Assembly: GCA_965203475.1 (NCBI GenBank)
Contig: OZ241890.1
Location: 2,046,001 to 2,110,000 of the forward strand
Reading direction: 5' to 3'
Source: JABDMD01 sp965203475
GTDB lineage: Bacteria > Pseudomonadota > Gammaproteobacteria > UBA4575
DNA length: 64,000 nucleotides
A program made the position numbers and the translations under genes. Positions within the stretch are counted from its first letter, which is position 1; each line of letters opens with the position of its first letter. This document shows positions 45,723-54,453 of the stretch, in pieces. The notes under the pieces are model-generated. The model was not told where the DNA came from. It did no database searches and saw nothing but the letters and a program-made list of their open reading frames with translations.

Positions 45723-46932
45723 TGCTGCGTTTAAATGTATTGGCGTAACGGTTTGCGATTAAGCTAATTAGTTTTCTTGCAATTTTAGATTTTTTATCAT
45801 GCTCAAGTGTGCAATGTCCACCATTCCAAAATATTTCTAAGGCATTTTCATCACTGTCAAAACCAATTTCGGGGTTAGATACATCATTCCCTGCAATCAT
45901 ATCCAGTCGTTTTAGTTCTAATTTTTGTTGGGCCAATTTTTTAAGCTCTCGCGTTTCTGCCGCAAATCCAACTACAAAGGGCTTGTCTTCCAATTTTGCA
46001 ACTTCCGCGACAATGTCAGGATTTCGTACCAATGAAATAGAAATATCTTCATGCAATTTTTTAATTTTTTCAGGCTGCTTATCTATGGGTCGATAATCCG
46101 CTACCGCTGCACAGCTGATAAATATTTGTTGCTCGTCGATGATTTGTTGAACAGCTTCATACATTTCTTGTGCAGTATTCACAGAAGTGCATTCAATATC
46201 TTCGGATACTTCTAATGCCACCGGTCCTGAGATTAAATTCACTTTTGCGCCAGCATCACGCGCCGCTTCGGCTAAGGCATAACCCATGCGACCTGAACTT
46301 CGATTACTAATATATCGAATAGGATCAATCGGTTCATGAGTAGGCCCTGCCGTAATTAATACCTGCACTCCGGAAAGCTCTCCAGTGTTAAACAAATTAC
46401 TTAATGAAAGTAGCAATTGATGTGGCTCAAACATGCGGCCCTCACCGACATCTCCACAGGCTTGTTTGCCAGCCGCTGGACCAAAAAATAATACACCGCG
46501 TTTTTTCAACACTTCATAATTTTCTTGTGTGGCCGCATTGGCCCACATGGCTTGATTCATTGCGGGCGCAATCGCAATTGGAGCCTGTGTTGCAAGACAT
46601 ACACTGCTGAGTAAATTATCTGCACCTCCATGGGTTAGTTTCGCAATAGTGTTAGCGCTCGCGGGCGCAATGAGTATGGCATCCGCCCAACGTGCCAATG
46701 TAATGTGATCCATACCATGTTCTGATTCAGGGCTCTCAAACTCATCACTTGTAACAGGATGCCCAGAGAGCGCTTGGAAAGTCAGCGGAGTAATGAATTC
46801 CTTGGCTGATTTAGTCATTATCACGCGCACTTGCGCTCCCGCCTGAGTAAGTTCGCGCACTAAATCCGCACTTTTATAAGCGGCAATACTGCCCGTGATA
46901 CCGAGCAAAACATTTTTATTGGCTAAAGACAT
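45673..46932 (-). CDS. coaBC: Bifunctional phosphopantothenoylcysteine synthetase/decarboxylase
   Basis: 419 residues. The N-terminal flavin decarboxylase (ITGSIAAYKSADLVRELTQA, APASANTIAKL, ACGDVGEGRM) is fused to the CTP-dependent synthetase (ITAGPTHEPIDPIRYISNRS, AAVADYRP). It carries out two steps of coenzyme A synthesis. It is divergent from radC and overlaps dut by 50 bp. Confidence 0.97.
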   Translation of the reverse strand: MSLANKNVLLGITGSIAAYKSADLVRELTQAGAQVRVIMTKSAKEFITPLTFQALSGHPVTSDEFESPESEHGMDHITLARWADAILIAPASANTIAKLTHGGADNLLSSVCLATQAPIAIAPAMNQAMWANAATQENYEVLKKRGVLFFGPAAGKQACGDVGEGRMFEPHQLLLSLSNLFNTGELSGVQVLITAGPTHEPIDPIRYISNRSSGRMGYALAEAARDAGAKVNLISGPVALEVSEDIECTSVNTAQEMYEAVQQIIDEQQIFISCAAVADYRPIDKQPEKIKKLHEDISISLVRNPDIVAEVAKLEDKPFVVGFAAETRELKKLAQQKLELKRLDMIAGNDVSNPEIGFDSDENALEIFWNGGHCTLEHDKKSKIARKLISLIANRYANTFKRSNVTLLKNAKDRNQNPR

Positions 46933-47030
46933 ACTTTAAGTCTATCAAATAAACTCTAGATAGTGTTTTAATTAACCTAAAGGTTCCAACCGTTAGTCAA
47001 TAATCGTAAGAAATACTTATATATTAAATT

Positions 47031-47702
47031 ATGGCGATATCTGATTGGCCAGTGTCTGAACGTCCACGTGAAAGGCTGTTATCCCAGGGCCCGCAGGTTT
47101 TATCCGATGCAGAGCTGTTGGCGATTTTTTTACGCACAGGTGTAAAGGGAAAGTCAGCGGTTGATCTTGCGCGTCAATTACTCGACGAATTTGGTAGTTT
47201 GCGAAATCTGTTAAGTGCCGATGTACAAAGTTTTTGTCAAGCTAAGGGATTGGGCGAAGCAAAATTTGTGCAACTACAAGCTTCTATGGAAATGGCACGA
47301 CGTTACTTACAAGAATCTTTATCTCGTGAAGGGCCTTTATCCAATCCGCAAGATGCAAAAGAGTTTTTGTTAATGCGCATGCGCGATTATACAAAAGAAG
47401 TTTTCGCTTGTTTGTTTTTGGATTCAAAAAATAAAGTAATTATATTTGAAGAAATTTTTGTGGGCTCATTAAATTCTACAGAAGTACATCCACGTGAAAT
47501 CGTCAAACGTGTACTAAAACATAATGCACATGCAGTAATATTTGCCCACAATCATCCTTCAGGTGATGTGGCGCCAAGTCAAAGCGATATCGAAATTACA
47601 AAAAATTTACAAGACGCATTAGCACTTGTAAACGTCAAAGTTTTTGACCATTTTGTAGTTGGAGACTCAGTACAATCCTTAGCCGAACTTGGTCATCTTT
47701 AA
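47031..47702 (+). CDS. radC: RadC family JAB-domain protein
   Basis: 223 residues. An N-terminal helix-hairpin-helix region (LSDAELLAIFLRTGVKGKSA) is followed by the JAMM metalloprotease-like motif HNHPSGDVAPSQSD. The biochemical function of RadC is unsettled despite its name. Position next to coaBC is conserved widely. Confidence 0.95.
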   Translation: MAISDWPVSERPRERLLSQGPQVLSDAELLAIFLRTGVKGKSAVDLARQLLDEFGSLRNLLSADVQSFCQAKGLGEAKFVQLQASMEMARRYLQESLSREGPLSNPQDAKEFLLMRMRDYTKEVFACLFLDSKNKVIIFEEIFVGSLNSTEVHPREIVKRVLKHNAHAVIFAHNHPSGDVAPSQSDIEITKNLQDALALVNVKVFDHFVVGDSVQSLAELGHL

Positions 47703-47708
47703 CAGTTA

Positions 47709-47741
47709 TAAAAAGCCTCAGCTAAAACCAAGGCTTTTATT
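47709..47741. terminator. Bidirectional terminator between radC and mscL
   Basis: A perfect stem AAAAGCCT / AGGCTTTT with a 12-base loop lies between the convergent radC and mscL genes, with A/T runs on both sides that serve both strands. Confidence 0.85.
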
Positions 47742-47753
47742 ATTAACGTTAGA

Positions 47754-48164
47754 TTACTTTTTAAGACTGTCCCTAATTTCGCGTAATAAAACAATATCTT
47801 CAGCAGGTGCTGCAGGTTTTTCTTCTTCTTTTCTTTTCATATTATTTAAGGCCTTAATGATTAAGAAAATAACAAACGCTATAATTAAAAAATTAATAAA
47901 CGCTTGTATAAACGCGCCGTAACCAAATACCGAAGCCCCTGCATCTTTGGCGGCTGCTAACGTTGCATAATTACCTTCACCTAAATTAATAAAGTGGTTG
48001 GTAAAATCTACACCTCCGGTGAATAGCCCAATGATTGGCATTAATAAATCATCCACCAAGGAACCCACTACAGCAGATACAGCAGCGCCGATAATAATTC
48101 CAGTCGCCATATCCATCATGTTTCCTTTTATTGCAAATTCTTTAAATTCGCTGATCATGCCCAT
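47754..48164 (-). CDS. mscL: Large-conductance mechanosensitive channel
   Basis: 136 residues. The first helix GIIIGAAVSAVVGSLVDDLL MPIIG and the second FINFLIIAFVIFLIIKALN are typical of MscL, the pressure-release channel of the inner membrane. GGAGG precedes the ATG. The C-terminal bundle (LREIRDSLK) is complete. Confidence 0.97.
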   Translation of the reverse strand: MGMISEFKEFAIKGNMMDMATGIIIGAAVSAVVGSLVDDLLMPIIGLFTGGVDFTNHFINLGEGNYATLAAAKDAGASVFGYGAFIQAFINFLIIAFVIFLIIKALNNMKRKEEEKPAAPAEDIVLLREIRDSLKK

Positions 48165-48255
48165 AACATCCCTCCTAACTTTTGTTGTCGTTACGCAAAT
48201 GTAGGAAAACTGTAAATAGAGGTCGTTGCAAATGCAACTAAAGGTTTCAATCAGG

Positions 48256-49398
48256 CTATTGAGTAACCTTGACTAGATTTTCAACTAGTTGATCTACATG
48301 CTGTGCTTCATGTGCTGCTGAAAATGTTACTCGCAGGCGCGCTTGATTCTTCGGTACAGTGGGCGGGCGAATTGCAGATACCAAAATCCCCTGTTCAAGC
48401 AATTTTTTACTAGTTTTAATAGCCTGTTGGGCCTTGCCCAGCACGATCGGTTGAATGGGTGTCTGTGACGCTGAAAGTGTGATGCCCTCTTGCTTGCAGG
48501 ATTGACGAAATTGCGTGACTAAACTTGTTAGTTTTTCTCTTCGCCAAGACTCTGTTTGCAAAAGTTTCAGACTGGTGCGTGTGGCCTCGGCCACTGCGGG
48601 CGGTGTTGCAGTGGTATACATATAAGTACGTGACTGTTGAATTAACCATTCAATAATCTCTTGTTTGGCGACTACAAAGGCGCCAAATGTTCCCAGCGCT
48701 TTGCCCAAGGTACCCATTAATAAGGTTTCTCGATTTAAACAGTTTTCTGTAGTGCCTTTACCATCTTCTCCCAATACACCAATTCCATGGGCATCATCAA
48801 TCAGCAAGGCACTATTATTTAATTTTGCGATTTTTTGTAATTCTTGAAAGGGAGCAATCGTTCCGTCCATGCTAAACACCCCATCCGACACGATAAGAGA
48901 ATGTTTTTGGTTAGTGTTTTTAAGCTTCGATTCAAGATCTTGTGTGTGTACATGTTTATAACGTTTAATTTTTGCCCTCGAAAGAATTCCCGCATCAATT
49001 AAAGATGCATGGTTGAGTCGATCTTCAAAAACTATACTATTCCTGTTTGCAAGTACACTTATGATTCCTAGATTGGCCATGTAGCCAGTAGAAAATAATA
49101 ACGCTTTTTCACAACCAAAAAATTCGGCAAGTTCTTCTTCCAAAGCATGATGACTTGCATGATAACCAGTTATTAAATGCGAAGCGCCACTTCCTACACC
49201 AAATTTTTTTGCAGACGCAACAAAGCTTTCTAACACTGTAGGGTGATTTGCTAATCCTAAATAATCATTACTGCAAAAAGATAAAACTTTTTTTCCATTA
49301 ATTACGGGATCGATTTGTTGCGCTGTAGAGTTTATATTGCGCGTGCGAAATAAGTGCTCTTGTTTAAGCGTATCTAGCGCATCTGCTAGATTTTTCAT
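48256..49398 (-). CDS. bioF: 8-amino-7-oxononanoate synthase
   Basis: 380 residues. PLP-dependent fold: FCSNDYLGLANHPTV, GSGASHLITGYH, DDAHGIGVLGEDG and the PLP-binding Lys in TLGKALGTFGAF. It condenses pimeloyl thioester with alanine in biotin synthesis. It follows bioB by 9 bp. Confidence 0.97.
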   Translation of the reverse strand: MKNLADALDTLKQEHLFRTRNINSTAQQIDPVINGKKVLSFCSNDYLGLANHPTVLESFVASAKKFGVGSGASHLITGYHASHHALEEELAEFFGCEKALLFSTGYMANLGIISVLANRNSIVFEDRLNHASLIDAGILSRAKIKRYKHVHTQDLESKLKNTNQKHSLIVSDGVFSMDGTIAPFQELQKIAKLNNSALLIDDAHGIGVLGEDGKGTTENCLNRETLLMGTLGKALGTFGAFVVAKQEIIEWLIQQSRTYMYTTATPPAVAEATRTSLKLLQTESWRREKLTSLVTQFRQSCKQEGITLSASQTPIQPIVLGKAQQAIKTSKKLLEQGILVSAIRPPTVPKNQARLRVTFSAAHEAQHVDQLVENLVKVTQ

Positions 49399-49407
49399 GA
49401 ATAATAT

Positions 49408-50391
49408 TTAATTCGTAGTTATGGGTTGTGGTTCATTAATACTATCGGCTTGTATGCCAAGTCGATTAAATAAGGCTTGGTCTTTATTGGTTGCAGGATT
49501 ATCAGCGGTTAATAAAGTTTCACCATAAAAAATTGAATTAGCGCCTGCAAAAAAACATAAAGCCTGAGTTTGATCATTCATATCATCACGACCAGCTGAT
49601 AATCGCACATAGGACATTGGCATTAATATTCGTGCGACCGCAATCGTGCGTATAAATTCAAAAGCATCTAGTTTTTCAATGCCGTGCAAGGGCGTGCCCT
49701 TAATTTGAATTAACATATTGATGGGTACAGATTCTGGGTGTTCAGGCAAGCAGGCAAGCTGATGTAATAGACCAGCACGGTCAACACGTGACTCACCCAT
49801 GCCTAAAATTCCACCACAACATACATTAATATCCGCATTTCGCACATGCTGTAACGTTTGCATGCGATCGTCATACGTGCGTGTCGTAATAATGTTGCCG
49901 TAAAATTCTGGAGAGGTATCTAAATTATGATTGTAGTAATCCAATCCAGCCTGTTTTAAGCGCTGTGCTTGTTCGGCGGTGAGCATACCGAGTGTGACAC
50001 AGGTTTCGAGCCCCAGTTGTTTCACTTCCTGAATCATCTCGATTACATAATCGATATGTTTATCCGTGGGGCTGCGCCAAGCAGCCCCCATGCAAAATCG
50101 ACTGGCGCCATTTTGTTTAGCCACTAATGCATTTTCTTTGACTTCTTCGAGGGGCAATAAGCGCTCACGTTCTATATTAGTGTCGTAATGACCACTTTGT
50201 GGGCAATAAGCACAGTCTTCTGAGCAGGCGCCGGTTTTAATAGATAATAAGGTACTTACTTGGACCTTGTTAGGGTCATGATGCTCACGAAAAATACAAT
50301 GAGCGTGATGCAGAAGATCATTAAAGGGAAGTTCAAACAGCTTTATTATTTCTGTCTTCTTCCAATCATGCCGAACACTGTTATATTGCAT
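49408..50391 (-). CDS. bioB: Biotin synthase
   Basis: 327 residues. The radical-SAM cluster motif is CSEDCAYCPQS (CxxxCxxC). GAAWRSPTDKH, YNHNLDTSPEFY and the second cluster Arg region (SYVRLSAGRDDM) are present. It inserts sulfur into dethiobiotin. Divergent from comF across 68 bp. bioC, bioD and bioA are not in the window. Confidence 0.98.
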   Translation of the reverse strand: MQYNSVRHDWKKTEIIKLFELPFNDLLHHAHCIFREHHDPNKVQVSTLLSIKTGACSEDCAYCPQSGHYDTNIERERLLPLEEVKENALVAKQNGASRFCMGAAWRSPTDKHIDYVIEMIQEVKQLGLETCVTLGMLTAEQAQRLKQAGLDYYNHNLDTSPEFYGNIITTRTYDDRMQTLQHVRNADINVCCGGILGMGESRVDRAGLLHQLACLPEHPESVPINMLIQIKGTPLHGIEKLDAFEFIRTIAVARILMPMSYVRLSAGRDDMNDQTQALCFFAGANSIFYGETLLTADNPATNKDQALFNRLGIQADSINEPQPITTN

Positions 50392-50459
50392 AAATAAGGA
50401 GTCGTATCATTTAGAAAGAATAGCAAGTCTATGCGATTGCGCTAGGCTGTCAACTGGGG

Positions 50460-51185
50460 ATGCAAGTAACTACCTATTTACATAAGTTTTTATCAATACT
50501 CTACCCGAGTATCTGCTTACACTGTGGCGATCAAGGTGAGGCAGATTTCGAGCTATGCGCACGTTGCAAACATACATTACCTTGGATTCGCTATGCCTGC
50601 CTACAATGTGGGCTGCCATTAACCACGCACAATGCTTCAAGTTGTGGCGCGTGCAGCAATAGAACATTGTACTTCGAAAAAACCATAACCCCTTTTTTAT
50701 ATGATGATTTTATAAAAGAAGCCATACATCAATTTAAATTCAACAGTAAATTACATTATGGAAAGCTACTAGCGAATTTATTTACTGAATATATACAACA
50801 ACGAAAAATACAACTACCTGATGTATTAGTACCTGTGCCTTTATATAAAAAAAGAATACGTGAACGAGGATTTAATCAAGCCTTAGAAATTGCACGTATT
50901 GTTAATAAAAGCATAGGTGTGGATATTCGTTATCGAGACATTAAACGTATACGCGATACAAAAACACAAATGGAATTACCAGCCAAACAAAGACAAAGCA
51001 ATGTAAAAAATGCTTTTGAAATCATAAATTCAAAATATTCATTCAAGAATATGCGTGTCGCGGTACTAGATGATGTAATGACAACAGGCAATACTGTCAA
51101 TGAGGTGGCGAAATGCTTAAAAACAGCAGGCGCTAAACAAGTAGATGCATGGTGTATTGCACGTGTAATAGCGAAATCGCAGTAG
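50460..51185 (+). CDS. comF: ComF family phosphoribosyltransferase-like protein
   Basis: 241 residues. The N-terminal zinc-finger cysteines (CLHCGDQGEADFELCARC, CLQCGLPL, CGAC) precede a phosphoribosyltransferase fold with VPVPLYKKRIRERGFNQALE and VAVLDDVMTTGNTVNE. ComF supports DNA uptake in competent bacteria; a dprA is also present in this window. Its location beside bioB is common in gammaproteobacteria. Confidence 0.93.
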   Translation: MQVTTYLHKFLSILYPSICLHCGDQGEADFELCARCKHTLPWIRYACLQCGLPLTTHNASSCGACSNRTLYFEKTITPFLYDDFIKEAIHQFKFNSKLHYGKLLANLFTEYIQQRKIQLPDVLVPVPLYKKRIRERGFNQALEIARIVNKSIGVDIRYRDIKRIRDTKTQMELPAKQRQSNVKNAFEIINSKYSFKNMRVAVLDDVMTTGNTVNEVAKCLKTAGAKQVDAWCIARVIAKSQ

Positions 51186-51239
51186 TGAAATGAATGGTAC
51201 TGACCTGATGCTCACATAGATACATAACAGGAGCCAGAT

Positions 51240-51611
51240 ATGAACGATAAAACTCTTTATGAACGCCTAGGTGGTTACGAAGGAGTAATCGCTTTTGTTG
51301 AGGACTTATTACCACGCTTAGAATCTGATCCACAGTTGGGGCGGTTTTGGCAACATCGAGGTGATGATGGTGTAGCAAGAGAAAAACAATTACTCATTGA
51401 TTATTTATGTGCGAATGCTGGCGGGCCTATGTACTACACTGGACGCGATATGAAAACTTCGCATGTTGGTATGAAAATAAGTGAAAGTGATTGGTCAATA
51501 TTCATGGGCCATGCAGGAGAGACAATGAAAGCTTTAAAAGTTTCTGACCAAGAATGTAATGAAATTGCGGAGTTTGTCACGAGTTTGAAATCAGATATTG
51601 TTGAAGTTTAA
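51240..51611 (+). CDS. Group I truncated haemoglobin
   Basis: 123 residues. It opens LYERLGGYEGVIAFVEDLLP RL, and the proximal haem-binding His is in DMKTSHVGMKIS, as in group I truncated globins. AGGAG precedes the ATG. Roles in oxygen or nitric-oxide handling are known for the family. It stands alone, with the repeat-cargo array beginning about 80 bp downstream. Confidence 0.88.
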   Translation: MNDKTLYERLGGYEGVIAFVEDLLPRLESDPQLGRFWQHRGDDGVAREKQLLIDYLCANAGGPMYYTGRDMKTSHVGMKISESDWSIFMGHAGETMKALKVSDQECNEIAEFVTSLKSDIVEV

Positions 51612-51689
51612 TGTCTGCTCCGATCCTGAGCACAGGACGTGCGAATAAGAGTTACAACAGAGATGTTGTATCAAATTTAAACTTTTATA

Positions 51690-51717
51690 ATGTCCGTTAA
51701 CGACCCAAAGCGGACAT
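51690..51717. repeat. Hairpin repeat A
   Basis: ATGTCCG at 51690 and CGGACAT ending at 51717 form a perfect 7-bp stem around a 14-base loop containing GACCCAAAG. It is the first of a series of related hairpins (consensus ATGTCCGCTT-N-AAGCGGACAT) between 51.7 and 53.2 kb, located just before the lipoprotein gene. Confidence 0.75.
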
Positions 51718-51745
51718 AACATCAATTTACGAGTTAGACTTTCTG

Positions 51746-52402
51746 ATGAACAATCAAGTGCAGCGATTAATATTAATTTTAGTTGTCCTAACTTTACAAT
51801 CGTGTGCAAATCAAGGGATCTACTCGAGTCAGTACCTGAAAAAGGATAATGAGCCAAATGAATTTACTTCTGATGTGATAGGTGTCGAATTGACACTACC
51901 CAGAGGAACAGAATGGGAATTGGCACACGATAAAGCGAGTAGTGACGAATATATTAAGGAATGGATTCCCAAAGGCGAAAGTATAAATACTTATTCCTGG
52001 ATTATAGTTGAACAGAAACTGCATTTTGGTCACTCAGATACTGCACTAACAACGCATTTGACATTATTTGATGTTGCAAGAAAGGCATGTGTAGATGTGT
52101 TAGTTTTTGGTCCAGATCAGATTGATGTTAATGGGCATAAAACTACAGCAGGCCGTGCGATATGTTCAAATCAAAGAGGAAAAAGTTACGGCACACTAAT
52201 GGATCAAAGGATAATTGCTAGTGGTAACTATGCTTTTATTATTACTAGCGAATTAAGGACACCTCCAAGTAATAAAGCTGGTGTTATTAAGTTTGAAAAT
52301 CAGTATGACTCAGCATTACTTTCGAGAAGGCAAGACGTATCCTCTAAATTTATTAGACAAAATTTGAAGGTATGTTTTAAATCTACGGGGACATGTGAAT
52401 GA
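51746..52402 (+). CDS. Putative lipoprotein of unknown function
   Basis: 218 residues. A short hydrophobic N-terminus ends in the lipobox LQSC (LTLQSCANQG), so the mature protein is probably lipid-anchored. The body contains VELTLPRGTEWELAHDK and a mixed beta sequence with two pairs of cysteines near ACVDVL, AICSN and VCFKSTGTC; no family is recognised. No Shine-Dalgarno is visible. The stop codon lies inside hairpin repeat B, so gene and repeat seem to form one unit. Confidence 0.7.
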   Translation: MNNQVQRLILILVVLTLQSCANQGIYSSQYLKKDNEPNEFTSDVIGVELTLPRGTEWELAHDKASSDEYIKEWIPKGESINTYSWIIVEQKLHFGHSDTALTTHLTLFDVARKACVDVLVFGPDQIDVNGHKTTAGRAICSNQRGKSYGTLMDQRIIASGNYAFIITSELRTPPSNKAGVIKFENQYDSALLSRRQDVSSKFIRQNLKVCFKSTGTCE

Positions 52403-52500
52403 CCGCTAACGGCCGAATGCAGACATAATTTGAGGGATAACAGGTTAGAATCAAGTAATTACAAACTTAAAATGTCTGTTAACAATCCAAAGCGGACATT
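52398..52500. repeat. ~100-bp repeat unit B-C between lipoprotein and barstar-like genes
   Basis: The unit starts AATGACCGCTAACGG and ends CCAAAGCGGACATT; its outer 10 bp are complementary at 9 of 10 positions. The internal segment CAGGTTAGAATCAA and TACAAACTTAAAATGTC recurs in unit D-E, in the same order and spacing. The lipoprotein stop codon lies within its first bases. Confidence 0.75.
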
Positions 52501-52524
52501 CTAATTATTAACTACTAATACCAA

Positions 52525-52851
52525 ATGGAAGCATTTGCTGAAATAAATTGTGCAAATATTAAAGATTGGGATTCATTCCACGATGAGTTTCAATCCGCAA
52601 TGGGCTTTTTTGAAGGATATGGGAGAAACTTAAATGCGTGGATTGATTGTATGGGTGATATGTATACCAATGGAGAATACGAGAGCCTAACTAAGTTTAA
52701 TTTAAATGATGGTGACAGATTCACGTTAGTACTTAGAAATTCAGAAATGTTTGCAAAAAATTATCCTGGCATACTCCAGGCATTTTCAGAATGCGCAGCA
52801 TCTGTAAATACAGGAGAAAATAAGACACATTTTTATGTCGAATTTAAGTAA
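52525..52851 (+). CDS. Barstar-like protein (orphan)
   Basis: 108 residues. FHDEFQSAMGFFEGYGRNLN AWIDCMGD fits the barstar core, where a Tyr-Gly-x-Asn-Leu segment and following helix bind the ribonuclease active site. The C-terminal strand is FYVEFK. Barstar-type proteins neutralise secreted or toxin RNases of the barnase class, but no barnase-like gene is nearby. The gene is flanked on both sides by related ~100-bp repeats and has no obvious Shine-Dalgarno. Confidence 0.75.
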   Translation: MEAFAEINCANIKDWDSFHDEFQSAMGFFEGYGRNLNAWIDCMGDMYTNGEYESLTKFNLNDGDRFTLVLRNSEMFAKNYPGILQAFSECAASVNTGENKTHFYVEFK

Positions 52852-52866
52852 ATCTAGTAATTATTT

Positions 52867-52972
52867 AATGACCGCTTTTGACCGAAAGATGACATGATTG
52901 AGGATGAATCAGGTTGGAATCAATGAACTACAAACTTAAAATGTCCGCTTCTGTCCGAAAGCGGACGTTTTA
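52867..52972. repeat. ~100-bp repeat unit D-E after the barstar-like gene
   Basis: It begins AATGACCGCTTTTGACCG and ends with the hairpin ATGTCCGCTT-CTGTCCG-AAAGCGGACGT (52941-52968). CAGGTTGGAATCAA and TACAAACTTAAAATGTCC in the middle match unit B-C almost base for base. It begins 15 bp after the barstar-like stop. Confidence 0.75.
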
Positions 52973-53190
52973 AATTAACCGAACTTTAATCTGTTGCATC
53001 GTCCCTGATGGAAATCTTATTCGCATATCCCTATGCTCACTATTGGCCGAAATCGGGCATTATAAAAAGATAGAATCTGTTCGAATCATCCAAGATTCGA
53101 CTCATATTCGCGCATCCATGCGCTCAGGCACGAAAGCGGACGTTTTATATTCTTCTAACTTTAACCGGCTGCATCGTCCTAGCTCTCACT
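52973..53190. repeat. Degenerate repeat cluster F-G, including copy of the 6.2-kb repeat
   Basis: This stretch has no credible gene. It contains a partial hairpin arm (GGCCGAAATCGGGCATTATA, 53045-53064), the segment 53055-53110 that closely matches 6225-6282, and another arm GAAAGCGGACGTTTTA at 53130-53145. The segments after each GCGGACGTTTTA (from 52961 and from 53134) also match each other, both reaching TGCATCGTCC, so the cluster has grown by duplication. Confidence 0.65.
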
Positions 53191-53195
53191 TGTGT

Positions 53196-53498
53196 TTAAC
53201 TTGGCCAATCCAATTCAAACGGAAAAGGTCGGTCTTCTATATTAAAGGTTAAATAGAGAATAATCTGATTGGTGTATGTAGCCAATGACTTGCCAAAATC
53301 TTGTAGTTTCTGGTTCGTGTCACCAGAAAACAGTACCCAAACAAATTGTACGACCACAACTGCGCCTACAACAATTCTAGAAATATAATAGAGAAAGGTG
53401 ATAACCAGCATAAACACCAAACGAAGCCAAATTGATTTGGATTTCAAGTTATGGGTTAATGAAGATTTTTCAGAAGAGGAAGAGGTATTTTCATTCAT
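53196..53498 (-). CDS. DUF4389 membrane protein
   Basis: 100 residues from ATG 53498, six bases after AAGGA; a TTG two codons upstream is less likely. A Ser-rich N-terminus leads to a hydrophobic hairpin (FMLVITFLYYISRIVVGAVV VVQFVWVLF) and the conserved LATYTNQIILYLTFNIEDRP FPF ending of the DUF4389 family. Function unknown. Confidence 0.85.
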   Translation of the reverse strand: MNENTSSSSEKSSLTHNLKSKSIWLRLVFMLVITFLYYISRIVVGAVVVVQFVWVLFSGDTNQKLQDFGKSLATYTNQIILYLTFNIEDRPFPFELDWPS

Positions 53499-53576
53499 GA
53501 CCAATCCTTACCATAAACTAGTCAGTAGATAAAACTAAATATAGGGATAAAAAAATAGAATTCAAGCAGGAATTAT

Positions 53577-54449
53577 TCACAATGCTTTTGTTTTTAAATA
53601 ATAGTCCAGTGCAATTCCGATAAAAATAATCAGACCATAATATTGGTTGTTTAAGAATGCATTAATACAGCGATCAGCTAAGCGATGTTTTAATAAGATA
53701 TGCTGATAAATAAAAAATCCAATACTAATTAAAATAAACAGATAATACACCCAACCCATATCAGCTTGGACCCCAACTAACACTAAACAAACCACAACGA
53801 ACGCTTGTAGTATCGCGATTACAAATTTATCCATTTCACCAAACAAAATAGCGGTGGATTTCACACCAATTCTTACATCATCTTCTCGGTCGGCCATGGC
53901 ATACATGGTGTCATAGGCGGTGGTCCATAATACGGCTGAAGTAAAAAGTAGCCAGGCCAGTGGGGGTGGATAGGTGTTGGTGACAGCGGTAAAGGCCATG
54001 GGAATGGACCAGGCAAAGGCTATGCCTAAGTGCACTTGTGGTAAGAAATGCAAGCGTTTCATAAAAGGATAACTGGCAGCCAACAAGACACCGCCGATAG
54101 CAAAATATAATGTCAGTCGATTTAAAACAAAAACTACTAATAAAAATGCAATAAGAATAAGTACTGTAAAAACCAGTAATGCATCTTTCGGTTGCAGTGC
54201 GCCACTGGCAAGTGGTCGTTGTCGGGTTCTGGCGACATGGGGATCAATGTCACGGTCAGCATAATCATTAATCGCACAACCGGCTGAACGCATTACGATC
54301 ACACCTAAAATAAATACAACTAAAATTAATATGTCAGGCATTCCTTCTGCTGCAAACCAAAGCGCCCACAAGGTAGGCCACAACAAAAGAAAAATTCCAA
54401 CAGGCTTGTCGAGGCGAACTAGTTTTGCGTATAAAAACAGTTTGTCCAC
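53577..54449 (-). CDS. ubiA: 4-hydroxybenzoate polyprenyltransferase
   Basis: 290 residues with about eight membrane helices. The two Asp-rich prenyl-diphosphate sites are NDYADRDIDPHVARTRQRPL and DREDDVRIGVKST. It attaches the polyprenyl tail in ubiquinone synthesis. It begins 4 bp after aroE. ubiC is not in the window. Confidence 0.97.
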   Translation of the reverse strand: MDKLFLYAKLVRLDKPVGIFLLLWPTLWALWFAAEGMPDILILVVFILGVIVMRSAGCAINDYADRDIDPHVARTRQRPLASGALQPKDALLVFTVLILIAFLLVVFVLNRLTLYFAIGGVLLAASYPFMKRLHFLPQVHLGIAFAWSIPMAFTAVTNTYPPPLAWLLFTSAVLWTTAYDTMYAMADREDDVRIGVKSTAILFGEMDKFVIAILQAFVVVCLVLVGVQADMGWVYYLFILISIGFFIYQHILLKHRLADRCINAFLNNQYYGLIIFIGIALDYYLKTKAL

Positions 54450-54453
54450 GCGC

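Noticed and set aside
52398..52972. Integron attC sites
   Set aside because: GTTAGAA and GTTGGAA occur inside the units but do not meet the GTTRRRY core, the RYYYAAC partner is missing, and no integron integrase is in the window.
53043..53252. 69-codon plus-strand frame
   Set aside because: It is composed of repeat sequence (F-G cluster) and runs antisense into the DUF4389 gene; the translation has no protein-like pattern.
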